A stretch of DNA of 64,000 nucleotides from Mesorhizobium sp. 131-2-1 (GTDB lineage: Bacteria; Pseudomonadota; Alphaproteobacteria; Rhizobiales; Rhizobiaceae), in assembly GCF_016756535.1 (NCBI RefSeq), contig NZ_AP023247.1, positions 2,480,501 to 2,544,500 on the forward strand, given 5' to 3'. Position 1 is the stretch's first letter; every line of letters starts with the position of its first letter. Positions 33,154 to 42,724 of the stretch are shown one piece after another. The notes beneath the pieces are model-generated. The model saw only the letters and a program-made list of their open reading frames with translations, ran no database searches and was not told where the DNA came from. The position numbers and the translations under genes are program-made.

Positions 33154-34991
33154 GGCACATCCTCCTGCTTCTGCAGCAGCCGCGTGCGGGTCCGCACAAA
33201 GCCGTTTATTCCGGCGTGGCGGGCAAACAGCCGTGCGAGCAAGGCCGAAAGCAGCAGCGTGCTTTGTCCCGCGAGCACGGACTGGTCCACATGCAACGTC
33301 ACTTCCGTGCCCCGCCCGAAGCACATCGGTCCGTCGATCTGCAGCCGTTCGATGACCGGACGCGAGTCGATGCGCACGATCGAATGCACGTTGCGGGCGA
33401 GACCCGGATCGCCGCGGTCGGCATAGAGGTCGAGCAACGCATGCAGCGGATCGACGCCGCGGCCTTCCTTGGCAAGGCTGAGGAAATTGAGCCCAAGCTG
33501 GGCAATCAGCCGCCAGGCGAGATTGTCGGCCCTCGATTCACCCTCGGCGCCTGCCGGCAGCGCCGCCGGGATCGCCGGCTGCGGTGGACGCAACGCGCCG
33601 ATGAGCCTGACCGCCTCGACCGGATCGCCCGTCTCCAGCGTCAGTGTCGGAGTGTCGTCGAGGATCGGCAGGTCGCGATTGGTGCACAGCGCCATGACGT
33701 CGAGGCGCCGCAGCGGCCGGTTCGTCGGGCTTGTGACCGGACGCGAAACGGCCAGGAAGACATCGTCCCCGGTGTAGGAGGTCCGGGTCAGGCCATCGCG
33801 CCGCTCATCTTCGGTGGCCCGGCGCGGCCGGCGCTCGGTGGAATAGACCCAGCCGCTGCCGCGGTTTTGCCCCAGGCTGAAGAGCTCGGGTATTTCGGCG
33901 TCGCTGCCTTCGCTCTCGGCGTCCTCGACACGCGTGACCCGATAGATTTCGAAGTCGCGCGCCCGCGTACGGTCGGCATGCAGCACCTGCCGCGTGCGGC
34001 GGGGATCGAGCTCGACGACGTTGCACTCGCGCTCGAAGAGATTGATGATCGGGGTGACGAAGAGCTCGAAATCGGCGGGCGTGAGATCGGCAAGCTCAGG
34101 CGTGGGCCGCCGGAACAGGAAAATGATCTCGAGCCCGCCATCGCATTTGCGCACAACGGGCTTCAGGCCGGACACCCGCACATAGTGGAAGCGTTCGGGC
34201 ATCATGAAATATTCGCGCAGCAGGCGGTACCCTTCGAATGTCGGACGGGTACGCGGCATCAAAGCTTCGTCGTCGCGAATGCCGACCATTTCGGGTTCCG
34301 GCAGCGGCGATATCGGATTGGTCTTGCCCTCGGCGCGTGCGCCAACCGCCGAACAGGCGCCGAAAATGGCGTCGAAAATCAGCGGCGCCTTGCTGCGGCC
34401 GGCAAGATAGAGATCAAGCCGGTCGAGCTCGAGTTCGTTGAATTTGCCTTTGCCGGTGCGGGTGAGCGCGATGCGCAGCGCCGCTTGGCCGGCCACGCCG
34501 CCGATCGGCCCGATGCCGGCCGCAGCCAATCCGCTGCGATCCTGGAAATAGCTGACCGAGCTGATCGCGATCGGCCACAGCGTGATCTCCTGCGCGGTGG
34601 TGAAGGTGCAGCGTGTCGACAGGCCAGGCTGCAGGCCGGAGACCAGCCGTGTGTCGCGCTTGACGACATGGCCCGCGATCATCGCCTGGACCTGCTGGCC
34701 GGGTTTCAGCACTGCCATGGCGGTCGCCGGCGCCGGCGTGACCAGATCGGGATAGAGGACGTCGAGCACGGCGCGTGAAAACCGCGAGCGCTCGGCATCG
34801 ACTTTCAGCCGCGTGCGCGCGGCAAGAAAGGCAACCCCGTCCAGCAGACGCTCGACATAGGGGTCCGGACACGGCACCGTATCGAGCGAAAGGTTGCGTG
34901 CTATCGCCGGATGCATGTCGGCGAATTCCGCGGCGAGCCCGCGGATATGGGTCAGTTCTTCCTCGTAATATTCTACGAAGACCCGATCCAT
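33117..34991 (-). CDS. tssF: TssF baseplate protein
   Basis: A 624-residue TssF/ImpG protein, normal length. The start MDRVFVEYYEEELTHIRGLA is diagnostic and begins at 34991, 1 base after the tssE stop; an upstream extension to 35033 lies within tssE. Further family features are the DPYVERLLDG and FLAARTRLKVD block near residue 50 and YFMMPERFHYVRVSG near residue 270. It builds the baseplate around the VgrG spike. Confidence 0.95.
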   Translation of the reverse strand: MDRVFVEYYEEELTHIRGLAAEFADMHPAIARNLSLDTVPCPDPYVERLLDGVAFLAARTRLKVDAERSRFSRAVLDVLYPDLVTPAPATAMAVLKPGQQVQAMIAGHVVKRDTRLVSGLQPGLSTRCTFTTAQEITLWPIAISSVSYFQDRSGLAAAGIGPIGGVAGQAALRIALTRTGKGKFNELELDRLDLYLAGRSKAPLIFDAIFGACSAVGARAEGKTNPISPLPEPEMVGIRDDEALMPRTRPTFEGYRLLREYFMMPERFHYVRVSGLKPVVRKCDGGLEIIFLFRRPTPELADLTPADFELFVTPIINLFERECNVVELDPRRTRQVLHADRTRARDFEIYRVTRVEDAESEGSDAEIPELFSLGQNRGSGWVYSTERRPRRATEDERRDGLTRTSYTGDDVFLAVSRPVTSPTNRPLRRLDVMALCTNRDLPILDDTPTLTLETGDPVEAVRLIGALRPPQPAIPAALPAGAEGESRADNLAWRLIAQLGLNFLSLAKEGRGVDPLHALLDLYADRGDPGLARNVHSIVRIDSRPVIERLQIDGPMCFGRGTEVTLHVDQSVLAGQSTLLLSALLARLFARHAGINGFVRTRTRLLQKQEDVPWPMTPGNRYLI

Positions 34992-34992
34992 C

Positions 34993-35754
34993 TCAGCTTT
35001 CCCCGAATTCGGTCCGCGCCAGACCGTTGTCAAGATTGATCGTTGTGCGAAGGCGCAGCCGTTCCGGCGTCGGCGTCATGATCAGCACTGCGTCTATCTC
35101 GATCTTCAGACCCACAGTCTTGTCGCCGAGGGTTACCGTGACGGTCGTCGCGCTTTCCTTTAGGCGTGGCTCGAACGTGGCAAGCACCGAACGGATCTCG
35201 CGCGCCAAAGTATCGCGGTCGAAGTCCCGCGACGAACGGCCGGAGAAGGAAGGCACGCCGTAATTGATGACGCTTCGGCGCACTTCCGGAAAATCAGCCA
35301 GCGACGGCGGATCGTCGATCGCCTGCTCGCGCTCGAGATCGGAAAACAGCGGAACGGATTCGAAGCGCTCGGTGTTGAACAGGGCCTCGATGTCTCGCCG
35401 CACGGCCTCCCTCAGCACGCGCGCCGACACCACCACACCGCGGCTTTCGATCTCGGCACGGTGCTCGTCCTGAAAGATCAGCCGGTGCAGGCGCCGCTTC
35501 TGGTCCGGTGTCAGCTCCGCATCGGCGTCGATCGCCCGCGCGCTCCCGGCAAGAAATGTCTCCAGCCGTTCCGCGCCAAGCTCGTCCTGCAGGAGCTTGC
35601 GCAGCCCGTCTATCTCGGAGGTCAGCCCGGGCAGGTCGTTGACGAGGCGGTCCCAGAGAGAGGGCTGGACCGCCTCGCGCGTCGCTCGCGAACTGCCGGC
35701 AAGCCGCGGCTTGTTCGCGCCGGGCCGCCGGACCTCACTTGCCGACATAGACAT
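34993..35754 (-). CDS. tssE: TssE (gp25-like) baseplate protein with extended N-terminal half
   Basis: A 253-residue protein. The C-terminal part (about 120-250) is the GPW/gp25 domain: LREAVRRDIEALFNTERF, SVINYGVPSFSG, then IRSVLATFEPRLKES. The N-terminal 110 residues (SLWDRLVNDLPG..., helical) make it longer than the 130-180 residues common for TssE. Two ATGs, at 35754 and 35748, are possible starts, both overlapping the hcp end. TssE starts sheath polymerisation on the baseplate. Confidence 0.9.
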   Translation of the reverse strand: MSMSASEVRRPGANKPRLAGSSRATREAVQPSLWDRLVNDLPGLTSEIDGLRKLLQDELGAERLETFLAGSARAIDADAELTPDQKRRLHRLIFQDEHRAEIESRGVVVSARVLREAVRRDIEALFNTERFESVPLFSDLEREQAIDDPPSLADFPEVRRSVINYGVPSFSGRSSRDFDRDTLAREIRSVLATFEPRLKESATTVTVTLGDKTVGLKIEIDAVLIMTPTPERLRLRTTINLDNGLARTEFGES

Positions 35755-36190
35755 CCATTTCGATTTCGTCGTCCTTGTCGTAGACGAACTTGATCTTCTT
35801 GTAGGCGAAGCTGACTTCCTCCTCGATCAGGTCTTCCTCGTCCTCGGCCTGCGACATGTCGTATTCCATGATCGAGGCGTCGGTGAGCGTCACGACCAGA
35901 TAGTCGCTCGTCTCGCCGTCAATGGTCCGGCGCGCGGAAAACACCACTTCGTCGAGAGCCTTGTTCTCGAACAGCGCCTTCTTCAGATAGGGCGAGGACT
36001 TGTCGTAGTGCTTGGTGAACTTGATCATCCCCAAGGCCACACGACCGCGGCGCGAGAGCGAATTCGGATCGTACGGCGCGACCATCTTGTAGTCGACACC
36101 ATGGATTTCGATCTCGTCCTCGTGGCCGTCTCGTACGCTCGGACCCTTGATATCCGGAACTTTCAGGAAGCCATCGATCTTCACAGGCAT
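35735..36190 (-). CDS. hcp: Hcp (TssD) tube protein
   Basis: A 151-residue Hcp family protein, no signal peptide. It begins MPVKIDGFLKVPDIKG and contains GRVALGMIKFTKHYDKSSPYLKKALF and YLVVTLTDASI with a closing FAYKKIKFVYD, the standard Hcp beta-barrel elements. It stacks in hexameric rings inside the TssBC sheath and is exported. It sits between tssC (48-base gap) and tssE (20-base overlap). Confidence 0.92.
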   Translation of the reverse strand: MPVKIDGFLKVPDIKGPSVRDGHEDEIEIHGVDYKMVAPYDPNSLSRRGRVALGMIKFTKHYDKSSPYLKKALFENKALDEVVFSARRTIDGETSDYLVVTLTDASIMEYDMSQAEDEEDLIEEEVSFAYKKIKFVYDKDDEIEMDVYVGK

Positions 36191-36238
36191 TGTCTTTCTC
36201 CACCGCTCTCAAACGAAACAAGATCACATTGCTGCAGT

Positions 36239-37753
36239 TCAACCCTTCACTGACGGGAGTTCTGACACCAGCCGGAGCGAAGCGTTGATGCCCTCCAACT
36301 GGTAGTGCGGGCGCAGATAGAAGCGGGCGTTGTAGTAGCCCGGCCGGCCCTCCACGCTGTCCACCTGCACCTCTGCCGCGGCAAGCGGGCGCTTGGCGCG
36401 CGCCTTGTCGTCGGCGAAGGCCGGGTTGGCCAGCACGTAGCGGTTGATCCACTCAGTCAGCCAGATCTGCATGTCCGAGCGCTCCTTGAACGACCCGATC
36501 TTGTCGCGCGCGATCGCCTTGAGGTAATGCGCGAAGCGCGACACCGGGAATAGGTAGGGCAGGTTGGCGCTCAGCCGTTCGTTCGACTGCGCATCGGGAT
36601 CGACCAGGCGACCGGCGCGCGTCTCGTCATCCTGCAGCGAATGGGCGCCGATGAAGGCCGCGAGGTCGGTGTTCTTCCGGTGCAGGATGGGCATCAGGCC
36701 GAGCTTGGCCAGTTCCGCCTCGCGGCGGTCGTCGATGGCCACTTCCGTCGGGCACTTCATCGCGATCGACCCGTCGTCGGTCGGGAAGGCGTGCACCGGC
36801 AGGTTGAGCACCGTACCGCCATTCTCGACGCCGCGGATCTGCGTGCCCCAGCCATAGAGCTTGTGGCTGCGGTTGATGTTGACGCCCATCGGGAAGGCGG
36901 CGTTCATCCAGACATATTTGTTGTGATCGCCCTGCACCTCCTCCTCGAAGGTGAAGCCCTTCACCGGGACGGTCTCGGTGCCGTAGGGCAGGCGTGCAAG
37001 CACGCGCGGCATGGTAAGGCCGATATAGCGCGCGTCCTCGCTCTCGCGCAGCGACTGCCACGAGGCGTAGGCCGGATTGGACACGATCATCTGCAGGTCC
37101 TGCGGGTTCGGCAGTTCCTGCCAGCTGTCCATGCGGAACAGGCGCGGCGAGGCGGCGGCGATGAAGGGCGTGTGCGCGGAAGCGCAGATGCCCGAGATGT
37201 TGCGCAGCAGGCCGACGTCGCGCGGATGGTTCGAGAATTCGTAGGCGCCGACGATGCAGCCTATCGGCTCGCCGCCCAGCATCGAATACTCGTCCGTGTA
37301 GACCTTCTTGAAGATCGGGCTCTGATCCCACATCTGGCCTTCAAAATCTTCGAGCGTGTCGGCCAGCTGCTCCTTGGAGATGTTCATCACCCGGATCTTG
37401 AGGTGCTTCGCATCGGTCTCGGTGTTGTTGATGAGATACCAGAGGCCGCGCCATGTGCCTTCCATCTCGCGCACTTCCGGCGCGTGCAGGATCTCGTTGA
37501 CCTGCGTGGTCAGCATCTTGTCGATGCCGGCGATCAGCGACTTGATCGACTTGATAGCGTTGGACGAAATGGTGGTGGTCTCGGAGCGGGATTGCGCCGC
37601 CAGCGCGAGATTGCGCACAAGCTGCTGCAGCTTCTCGCTGTCGTCCTTCTTGACCTTGAAATCCTTCTCGAGGAGCCCGCTGAATTCTCCGAGGTCTATG
37701 GCTTCGGCCTCGGCGGTGACGGCGGCTGTCTTTTGCTGTTCGGCCATGATCAT
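36239..37753 (-). CDS. tssC: TssC sheath protein (large subunit)
   Basis: A 504-residue TssC/VipB protein. Conserved blocks include EMEGTWRGLWYLI, FSNHPRDVGLLRNIS, VLARLPYGTETVPVKGFTFEE and KAIARDKIGSF, with a closing RFYLRPHYQLEGINASLRLVSELP. The ATG at 37753 overlaps the tssB stop as ATGA; MAEQQ two codons on is an alternative with good GGGGA spacing. It pairs with TssB to form the contractile sheath. Confidence 0.95.
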   Translation of the reverse strand: MIMAEQQKTAAVTAEAEAIDLGEFSGLLEKDFKVKKDDSEKLQQLVRNLALAAQSRSETTTISSNAIKSIKSLIAGIDKMLTTQVNEILHAPEVREMEGTWRGLWYLINNTETDAKHLKIRVMNISKEQLADTLEDFEGQMWDQSPIFKKVYTDEYSMLGGEPIGCIVGAYEFSNHPRDVGLLRNISGICASAHTPFIAAASPRLFRMDSWQELPNPQDLQMIVSNPAYASWQSLRESEDARYIGLTMPRVLARLPYGTETVPVKGFTFEEEVQGDHNKYVWMNAAFPMGVNINRSHKLYGWGTQIRGVENGGTVLNLPVHAFPTDDGSIAMKCPTEVAIDDRREAELAKLGLMPILHRKNTDLAAFIGAHSLQDDETRAGRLVDPDAQSNERLSANLPYLFPVSRFAHYLKAIARDKIGSFKERSDMQIWLTEWINRYVLANPAFADDKARAKRPLAAAEVQVDSVEGRPGYYNARFYLRPHYQLEGINASLRLVSELPSVKG

Positions 37754-38289
37754 TCCCCAACCTTGTCGTCGTCAGACATTGCCTGGCTGGCGATCTTGCT
37801 CAGAAGCGGCTCGTTGTTGAGCAACTGCGCGATGCGCTTTTCGGCGTCGACACGGCCATCCATGAAGCCGAGCAGTTCCTCGAGCTGGCGCCGCATCTTG
37901 AGGATCTCGGCCAGTTGCGGGACCTGCTCTGCGATCTTGTCCGGCGCGAAGTCGCCCATCTTTGTAAAGGTGAGGTCAAGCGCGAGCTCCTCGTCCTTCT
38001 CGGCGCCTTCAGCCTGGGGCAGCGTGTTCTTCACCCGTGCCTTCACGCGCGGCCCGAGCGCCTCCATAAATTTCGGGAAGCGGTTGGCGTCGGTCTCGAC
38101 GAAGGAACGGTCCAACAGCGATTTTGAAGCTTCCCTGGTCTGCGAGGCGCCGGAAAGGTCGGCCATCACGCCCATGACGAACGGCAGTTCTATCGTCGTC
38201 GGGCTGCCGTAGGTTTCGACGTCATAGGCGATCTGCACCCGTGGCGCGCGATTTCGTTCGATGACCTTCGCTTTGCTTTCGGCTGGCAT
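37750..38289 (-). CDS. tssB: TssB sheath protein (small subunit)
   Basis: A 179-residue TssB/VipA protein. It has RVQIAYDVETYG at the N-terminus, LPFVMGVMADLSG, RSFVETDANRFPKFMEALGP and a C-terminal helix region with LLGFMDGRVDAEKRI. The TssB helix is what ClpV recognises through TssC in known systems. It follows tssA by 6 bases and is coupled to tssC. Confidence 0.95.
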   Translation of the reverse strand: MPAESKAKVIERNRAPRVQIAYDVETYGSPTTIELPFVMGVMADLSGASQTREASKSLLDRSFVETDANRFPKFMEALGPRVKARVKNTLPQAEGAEKDEELALDLTFTKMGDFAPDKIAEQVPQLAEILKMRRQLEELLGFMDGRVDAEKRIAQLLNNEPLLSKIASQAMSDDDKVGE

Positions 38290-38295
38290 GTGTTG

Positions 38296-39471
38296 CTACC
38301 TTTCATCCTTCTGGGCCGTCTTCTTGGCATCGGGAACGCCGGCCAGAAGCCGGAACTCCTTCAGCCCCGACGGGGCGAGATCTTCCATCAGTTCAACAAA
38401 ATCCATGTGCACCATGCGGCGCACACGGCGGGCGAGATGCGGGATCGGGCTCGACGGCTCGGTGCGGTCATAGAAGGCGACGACAAGGTCGAGGCATTTG
38501 ACCACGTCATCGCGCGAGGAAATCCGGTCGGGCAGGCCGGTGCTCTGTTCCGCGTGGCTTGCGACACTTGCCATCGTATCGGCTCCATGACCGTTTCGGA
38601 CGGGCGTTGCCGGTTCCGCCGGCTGCGGGGAGGGTTTCGCCGCGCCGTTCGCCACCGCGCCGGCAGCCGAATTGCGCTCCAGCGTCGTCTGCAAACGCTG
38701 CAGGAACCGTTTCAATTCCGGAACGGCGGGGCCGTTGCCCTCGATGCGGGCGTTGAGCGCGGTCTCGACGGCATCGAGGGCCGCGATCGCCGCGCGGGTG
38801 TCGTCCAGCAGCGAGGTCATCACCTCGCCGGCCTGATCGGCCTGTGCGGCGCATCCGCTTCGCACCCGGTTCAAGAGCTGGCTGTGGGCGGTTGCCAGTG
38901 CCGCCTTTTCGGCCGTGTTCAAACCCGACGCGGCCTCCTGCAGCATGACACGCTCGTCGAGCGCGCCTTGCTCCAGGTCGCGCCCGCTGATCGGCCCGAT
39001 CGGGCGCGGCGCGAAAAAGATCATCTGCCGCAGGTTGGCCAGCAGGCCGTCCTGGCCGTTCTGGAGATCGAGCAGCGCGTTGATGCGACGCAAGGCGGCG
39101 TCGCGCGGCGTCGCGTTCGGCCGCAGGGCGGGATGCATCGTGTCCCAGTGCCGATCGAAGGTCTGCGCGATGAGGGTCAACCCCTGCGCGAGACCGGCAA
39201 GCCCTTCTTCATTGGCCAGAGCGCGCGTGACGATGACCAGCAGGCGCAGGTCGCGGCCACGCAAACGCAAGTCTGCGGCCTTGTCGAGCACGGATGCCCA
39301 GTCGACCGGAATGGTGGACTGGGAGGCAGGCCTGTTGCTGCCGTCATGGACCACCTTGACCTGGGGCTCGGTCAGGCGCTCCAGCTCATGGAAAGCCGGG
39401 TCGTTGCGCAAATCCTCACCTGACGGATTTTCACCGTTTAGAGGATTCAGCCAGAGTGCGAGATCAATCAC
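38296..39471 (-). CDS. tssA: TssA assembly protein with ImpA N-terminal domain
   Basis: A 391-residue protein. The N-terminal ImpA_N domain starts IDLALWLNPLNGENPSGEDLRNDPAF. The GTG at 39471 is preferred because GGGGG lies about 6 bases upstream and homologous proteins begin at this point; the frame continues 17 codons upstream to another GTG. Family features include FDRHWDTMHP near 105 and a C-terminal RRMVHMDFVELMEDLAP. TssA coordinates baseplate and sheath polymerisation. It is the first gene of the leftward core operon. Confidence 0.9.
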   Translation of the reverse strand: MIDLALWLNPLNGENPSGEDLRNDPAFHELERLTEPQVKVVHDGSNRPASQSTIPVDWASVLDKAADLRLRGRDLRLLVIVTRALANEEGLAGLAQGLTLIAQTFDRHWDTMHPALRPNATPRDAALRRINALLDLQNGQDGLLANLRQMIFFAPRPIGPISGRDLEQGALDERVMLQEAASGLNTAEKAALATAHSQLLNRVRSGCAAQADQAGEVMTSLLDDTRAAIAALDAVETALNARIEGNGPAVPELKRFLQRLQTTLERNSAAGAVANGAAKPSPQPAEPATPVRNGHGADTMASVASHAEQSTGLPDRISSRDDVVKCLDLVVAFYDRTEPSSPIPHLARRVRRMVHMDFVELMEDLAPSGLKEFRLLAGVPDAKKTAQKDER

Positions 39472-39806
39472 ACAAACCCCCAGCGAGCGGCCCTCAGACC
39501 TTGCGTGACGTAAGGTTATCACACTGCGTCACTTTATCACAATTCAGCGACCGCTCAAAAACTAACAGATGCTAAACGCGACCGTTAAGCGTTGCCGGAC
39601 CGTGGCGCGGTTGTACGGCGCCGTATGTGAAATGCATCGCATAGCCGGGAGCAAATTCATGTTTGTTTGCTTGAGGATGCGGGATTTTTCCCGAAATCGG
39701 AAACGCCGGCCGAATCGGACATTTTCGCTGAATATCCATCACATGCTTTGTCAAGTTGCCGCTTATATGGCAGGGTACCGGTTGGCAGATTTCGGGAGCG
39801 GGTTCG
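39472..39806. other. divergent tssA/tssH intergenic region
   Basis: This 335-base region separates the two largest T6SS transcription units and must hold promoters in both directions. It is more A+T-rich than its surroundings. An inverted repeat with two copies of TTATCAC lies close to tssA. A TTATAT box at 39763-39768, 38 bases before the tssH ATG, could be a -10 element, but I see no properly spaced -35. No gene is apparent in it. Confidence 0.5.
39505..39540. promoter_or_regulatory. candidate operator upstream of tssA
   Basis: GTGACG (39505-39510) and CGTCAC (39527-39532) form inverted arms around a 16-base centre. The motif TTATCAC occurs twice on the plus strand, at 39516-39522 and 39534-39540, 18 bases apart and therefore on nearly the same helix face. 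The element starts 34 bases upstream of the tssA GTG, where a repressor or activator site would be expected. No regulator gene is adjacent. Confidence 0.35.
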
Positions 39807-42638
39807 ATGGAACAGCGCCGGTCTTCGCAGAGCTTCAAGCGCAAGGAACTGGTCGGCAAGCTCAACCCCATCGGTGTGCGCGCCTTCAAGGCCGCGGCGG
39901 ACGCCGCCAAGCTGCGCGGCAATCCCTATGTCGAGCTGGTCCACTTCATCCAGCAGCTGGTGCTGTCCGACCGCTCGGACGTGCAGATGATCATTGCTGA
40001 AGCCGGGGTTGATGGGAGCCGGCTGGCGGCCGACATGACCCGTGCCATTGACAAGCTGCCTTATGGCGCCACGTCGATCGAGGAATTCTCCGACCATATC
40101 TTCCACGCCATCCAGGAGGCCTGGAACCTGGCAACGCTGGAATTCGGCGTGGAGGAAGTTCGCAGCGGCCACATCATCCTTGCCTGCCTGAAGACGCCGG
40201 TGCTGGAGGGCCTGCTGTCGAAGATCAGCGGCGAGTTCGACAAGATCGATGCGGACGGCGTCGTCGCGCGCTTTGCCGACGCCACCGAAGGCTCACTCGA
40301 AGCCGGTGCCCCACCGGCCGCCGCGCCCGCCGAGACGCCGATGAAACGCGGCCCCGGCGGCGACTCGGCGCTGGCGAAATACGCCACCGACCTGACGCAG
40401 CGCGCCCACGACGGCAAGATCGATCCGGTGGTCGGTCGCGATCCGGAGATCCGGCAGATCGTCGACATACTGATGCGGCGGCGGCAGAACAACCCGATCC
40501 TGACCGGCGAGGCCGGCGTCGGCAAGACGGCGGTGGTCGAAGGCTTTGCCTTGCGCATTGCCCAGGGCGATGTGCCGCCAACGCTGCAGAATGTCAGCGT
40601 GCGCATGCTCGACGTCGGGCTGATGCAGGCGGGCGCCAGCGTCAAGGGCGAGTTCGAAAAGCGGCTGAAGGCGGTCATCGACGAGGTCCAGTCCTCCGAG
40701 ACGCCGATCATCTTGTTCATCGACGAGGCGCACACGCTGATCGGCGCCGGGGGTGCCGCCGGAACCGGCGATGCCGCCAATCTCTTGAAGCCGGCGCTGG
40801 CACGGGGCGAGCTTCGCACCATCGCGGCGACGACCTGGGCCGAATACAAGCAGCATATCGAGAAGGATCCGGCGCTGACCCGCCGTTTCCAGGTGGTCAA
40901 GATCGAAGAGCCGTCGGAAGCGGTGGCCGTCCTGATGCTGCGCGGCGTCGCCGGCGTGCTGGAGCAGCACCACAAGGTGCAGATCCTGGACGAGGCGATC
41001 GAGGCGGCGGTTGCCTTGTCGCATCGCTACATTCCGGCGCGGCAATTGCCGGACAAGGCGGTCAGCCTTCTCGACACCGCCTGCGCCCGCGTCGCCGTCT
41101 CCCAGCATGCGACGCCGGCCGAGGTCGAGGACATCCTACGCCGCCGCCAGGCGCTGGAGGTCGAACGCGGCATCATCGGCCGGGAAGCGGCGATCGGCAT
41201 CGAAGTGGCGGACCGGCAGGCCCGCGTCGAAGCCGGGCTGACTGAGACCGAGACAACGCTGGCCGCGGCGCAGGCGCGCTGGGACCGGGAGAGGGCTTTG
41301 GTGAGCGAAATCCTCGACCTGCGCGCAAAATTGCGCGGCGAGGGTGTGCCGCTCGACGAGGCAGCGGCTGAAGAGGCGCCCGCAGAGACGAAGAGCCAGG
41401 ACGGCGCGGCAAAGGCGCCCGAGCAAAAGGCTCCCGAGAGCAAGACTGGCGACGGCAAGGCTGCCGAGACCAAGAACGCCAAGGCCCCGAAAGCCAAAGG
41501 GGCCAAGGCCGCAAAGGCCGAAACAGCTTCCGCCAAGCCGGTGGATGAAGCCGCCGCCGATCTGGCGCGGCTGCGCGAACTGATGGCGGAACTCGCGGCC
41601 GCGCAAGGCGAGACGCCGTTGATCCTGCCATCGGTCGACCGCAACGCCGTCGCCGCCGTGGTGCAGGACTGGACCGGCATCCCGACGGGGCGGATGCTGT
41701 CCAGCCAGACCGAGAAGGCGCTCAAGCTCGCCGTCACTTTGTCAGAACGCGTGGTCGGCCAGGATCATGCAATGGAAATGATTGCCAAACGCGTGCAGAC
41801 AAGCCGCGCCGGGCTCGGCGCGCCGGAAAAACCGGTCGGCGTCTTCCTGCTCTGCGGTCCTTCTGGCGTCGGCAAGACCGAGACCGCGCTGGCATTGGCC
41901 GAAACGCTCTATGGCGGCGAGCAGAACCTCATCTCGATCAACATGTCCGAATTCCAGGAGGCGCATACGGTCTCGACCCTGAAGGGCGCGCCGCCCGGCT
42001 ATGTCGGCTATGGCAAGGGCGGCATCCTGACCGAGGCGGTCCGCAGAAAGCCCTATTCGGTGATCCTGCTCGACGAGGTCGAGAAGGCGCATCCTGATGT
42101 GCACGAGATTTTCTTCCAGGTCTTCGACAAGGGGATGATGGACGACAGCGAGGGTCGGAGGATCGATTTCAAGAACACGCTGATCCTGCTCACCTCGAAT
42201 GTTGGCTCCGAGGTCATCATGGACCGCACCAGGAACGGCACGGTGCGAGCCGGGCTCGACGATCTCGACACCGCCTTGCGCAGTCCGTTGCTCAAGGTTT
42301 TCCCCGCGGCCTTCCTCGGCCGGGTGGTGACCATTCCCTACTATCCGCTCTCGGATGCGATGATCGAGGCGATTACCCGCCACCAGTTCGCCAAGATCGC
42401 GCGCCGGCTGCGGGCCACCAATGATGCTGAGCTGGTGATCGGCGACGGCGTCATGGATCTGGTCAAGGCGCGCTGCACCGAGATCGAATCCGGCGGGCGC
42501 ATGATCGACGCCATCCTCACCAACACCCTGCTGCCGGAACTGAGCCGCGGCGTCCTGAACCGTTCGCTCGAAGGCGAGAAGATGACGAAAGTGACCGTCG
42601 GCGCGTCCGCGGAAGGGTTCACCTACTCGTTCGAGTAA
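39807..42638 (+). CDS. tssH: TssH/ClpV AAA+ sheath-disassembly ATPase with charged insert in the middle domain
   Basis: A 943-residue ClpV. The ATG at 39807 follows GGGAG with 8-base spacing; an upstream in-frame ATG at 39756 lacks such a site. The N-domain (LVGKLNPIGVRAFKAAADAA...) is followed by AAA1 with GEAGVGKT (about 234) and FIDEAHTLIGAG. The middle coiled-coil domain is followed by AAA2 with GPSGVGKTE (about 684), LLDEVEKAHPDV and TSNVGSE. Residues about 522-583 are a low-complexity Ala/Lys/Glu-rich insert (APEQKAPESK, AKAPKAKGAKAAKAE) not typical of ClpV, which makes it longer than usual. It recycles contracted TssBC sheaths. Confidence 0.95.
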   Translation: MEQRRSSQSFKRKELVGKLNPIGVRAFKAAADAAKLRGNPYVELVHFIQQLVLSDRSDVQMIIAEAGVDGSRLAADMTRAIDKLPYGATSIEEFSDHIFHAIQEAWNLATLEFGVEEVRSGHIILACLKTPVLEGLLSKISGEFDKIDADGVVARFADATEGSLEAGAPPAAAPAETPMKRGPGGDSALAKYATDLTQRAHDGKIDPVVGRDPEIRQIVDILMRRRQNNPILTGEAGVGKTAVVEGFALRIAQGDVPPTLQNVSVRMLDVGLMQAGASVKGEFEKRLKAVIDEVQSSETPIILFIDEAHTLIGAGGAAGTGDAANLLKPALARGELRTIAATTWAEYKQHIEKDPALTRRFQVVKIEEPSEAVAVLMLRGVAGVLEQHHKVQILDEAIEAAVALSHRYIPARQLPDKAVSLLDTACARVAVSQHATPAEVEDILRRRQALEVERGIIGREAAIGIEVADRQARVEAGLTETETTLAAAQARWDRERALVSEILDLRAKLRGEGVPLDEAAAEEAPAETKSQDGAAKAPEQKAPESKTGDGKAAETKNAKAPKAKGAKAAKAETASAKPVDEAAADLARLRELMAELAAAQGETPLILPSVDRNAVAAVVQDWTGIPTGRMLSSQTEKALKLAVTLSERVVGQDHAMEMIAKRVQTSRAGLGAPEKPVGVFLLCGPSGVGKTETALALAETLYGGEQNLISINMSEFQEAHTVSTLKGAPPGYVGYGKGGILTEAVRRKPYSVILLDEVEKAHPDVHEIFFQVFDKGMMDDSEGRRIDFKNTLILLTSNVGSEVIMDRTRNGTVRAGLDDLDTALRSPLLKVFPAAFLGRVVTIPYYPLSDAMIEAITRHQFAKIARRLRATNDAELVIGDGVMDLVKARCTEIESGGRMIDAILTNTLLPELSRGVLNRSLEGEKMTKVTVGASAEGFTYSFE

Positions 42639-42724
42639 GCCTGTGGTGGCGGCGTGCCGGCGCGGTGGACGAGAAGCTTCGGATTTTCAAATGCCGGCGG
42701 CTCCCAACCGGATCGCGAATCTCT

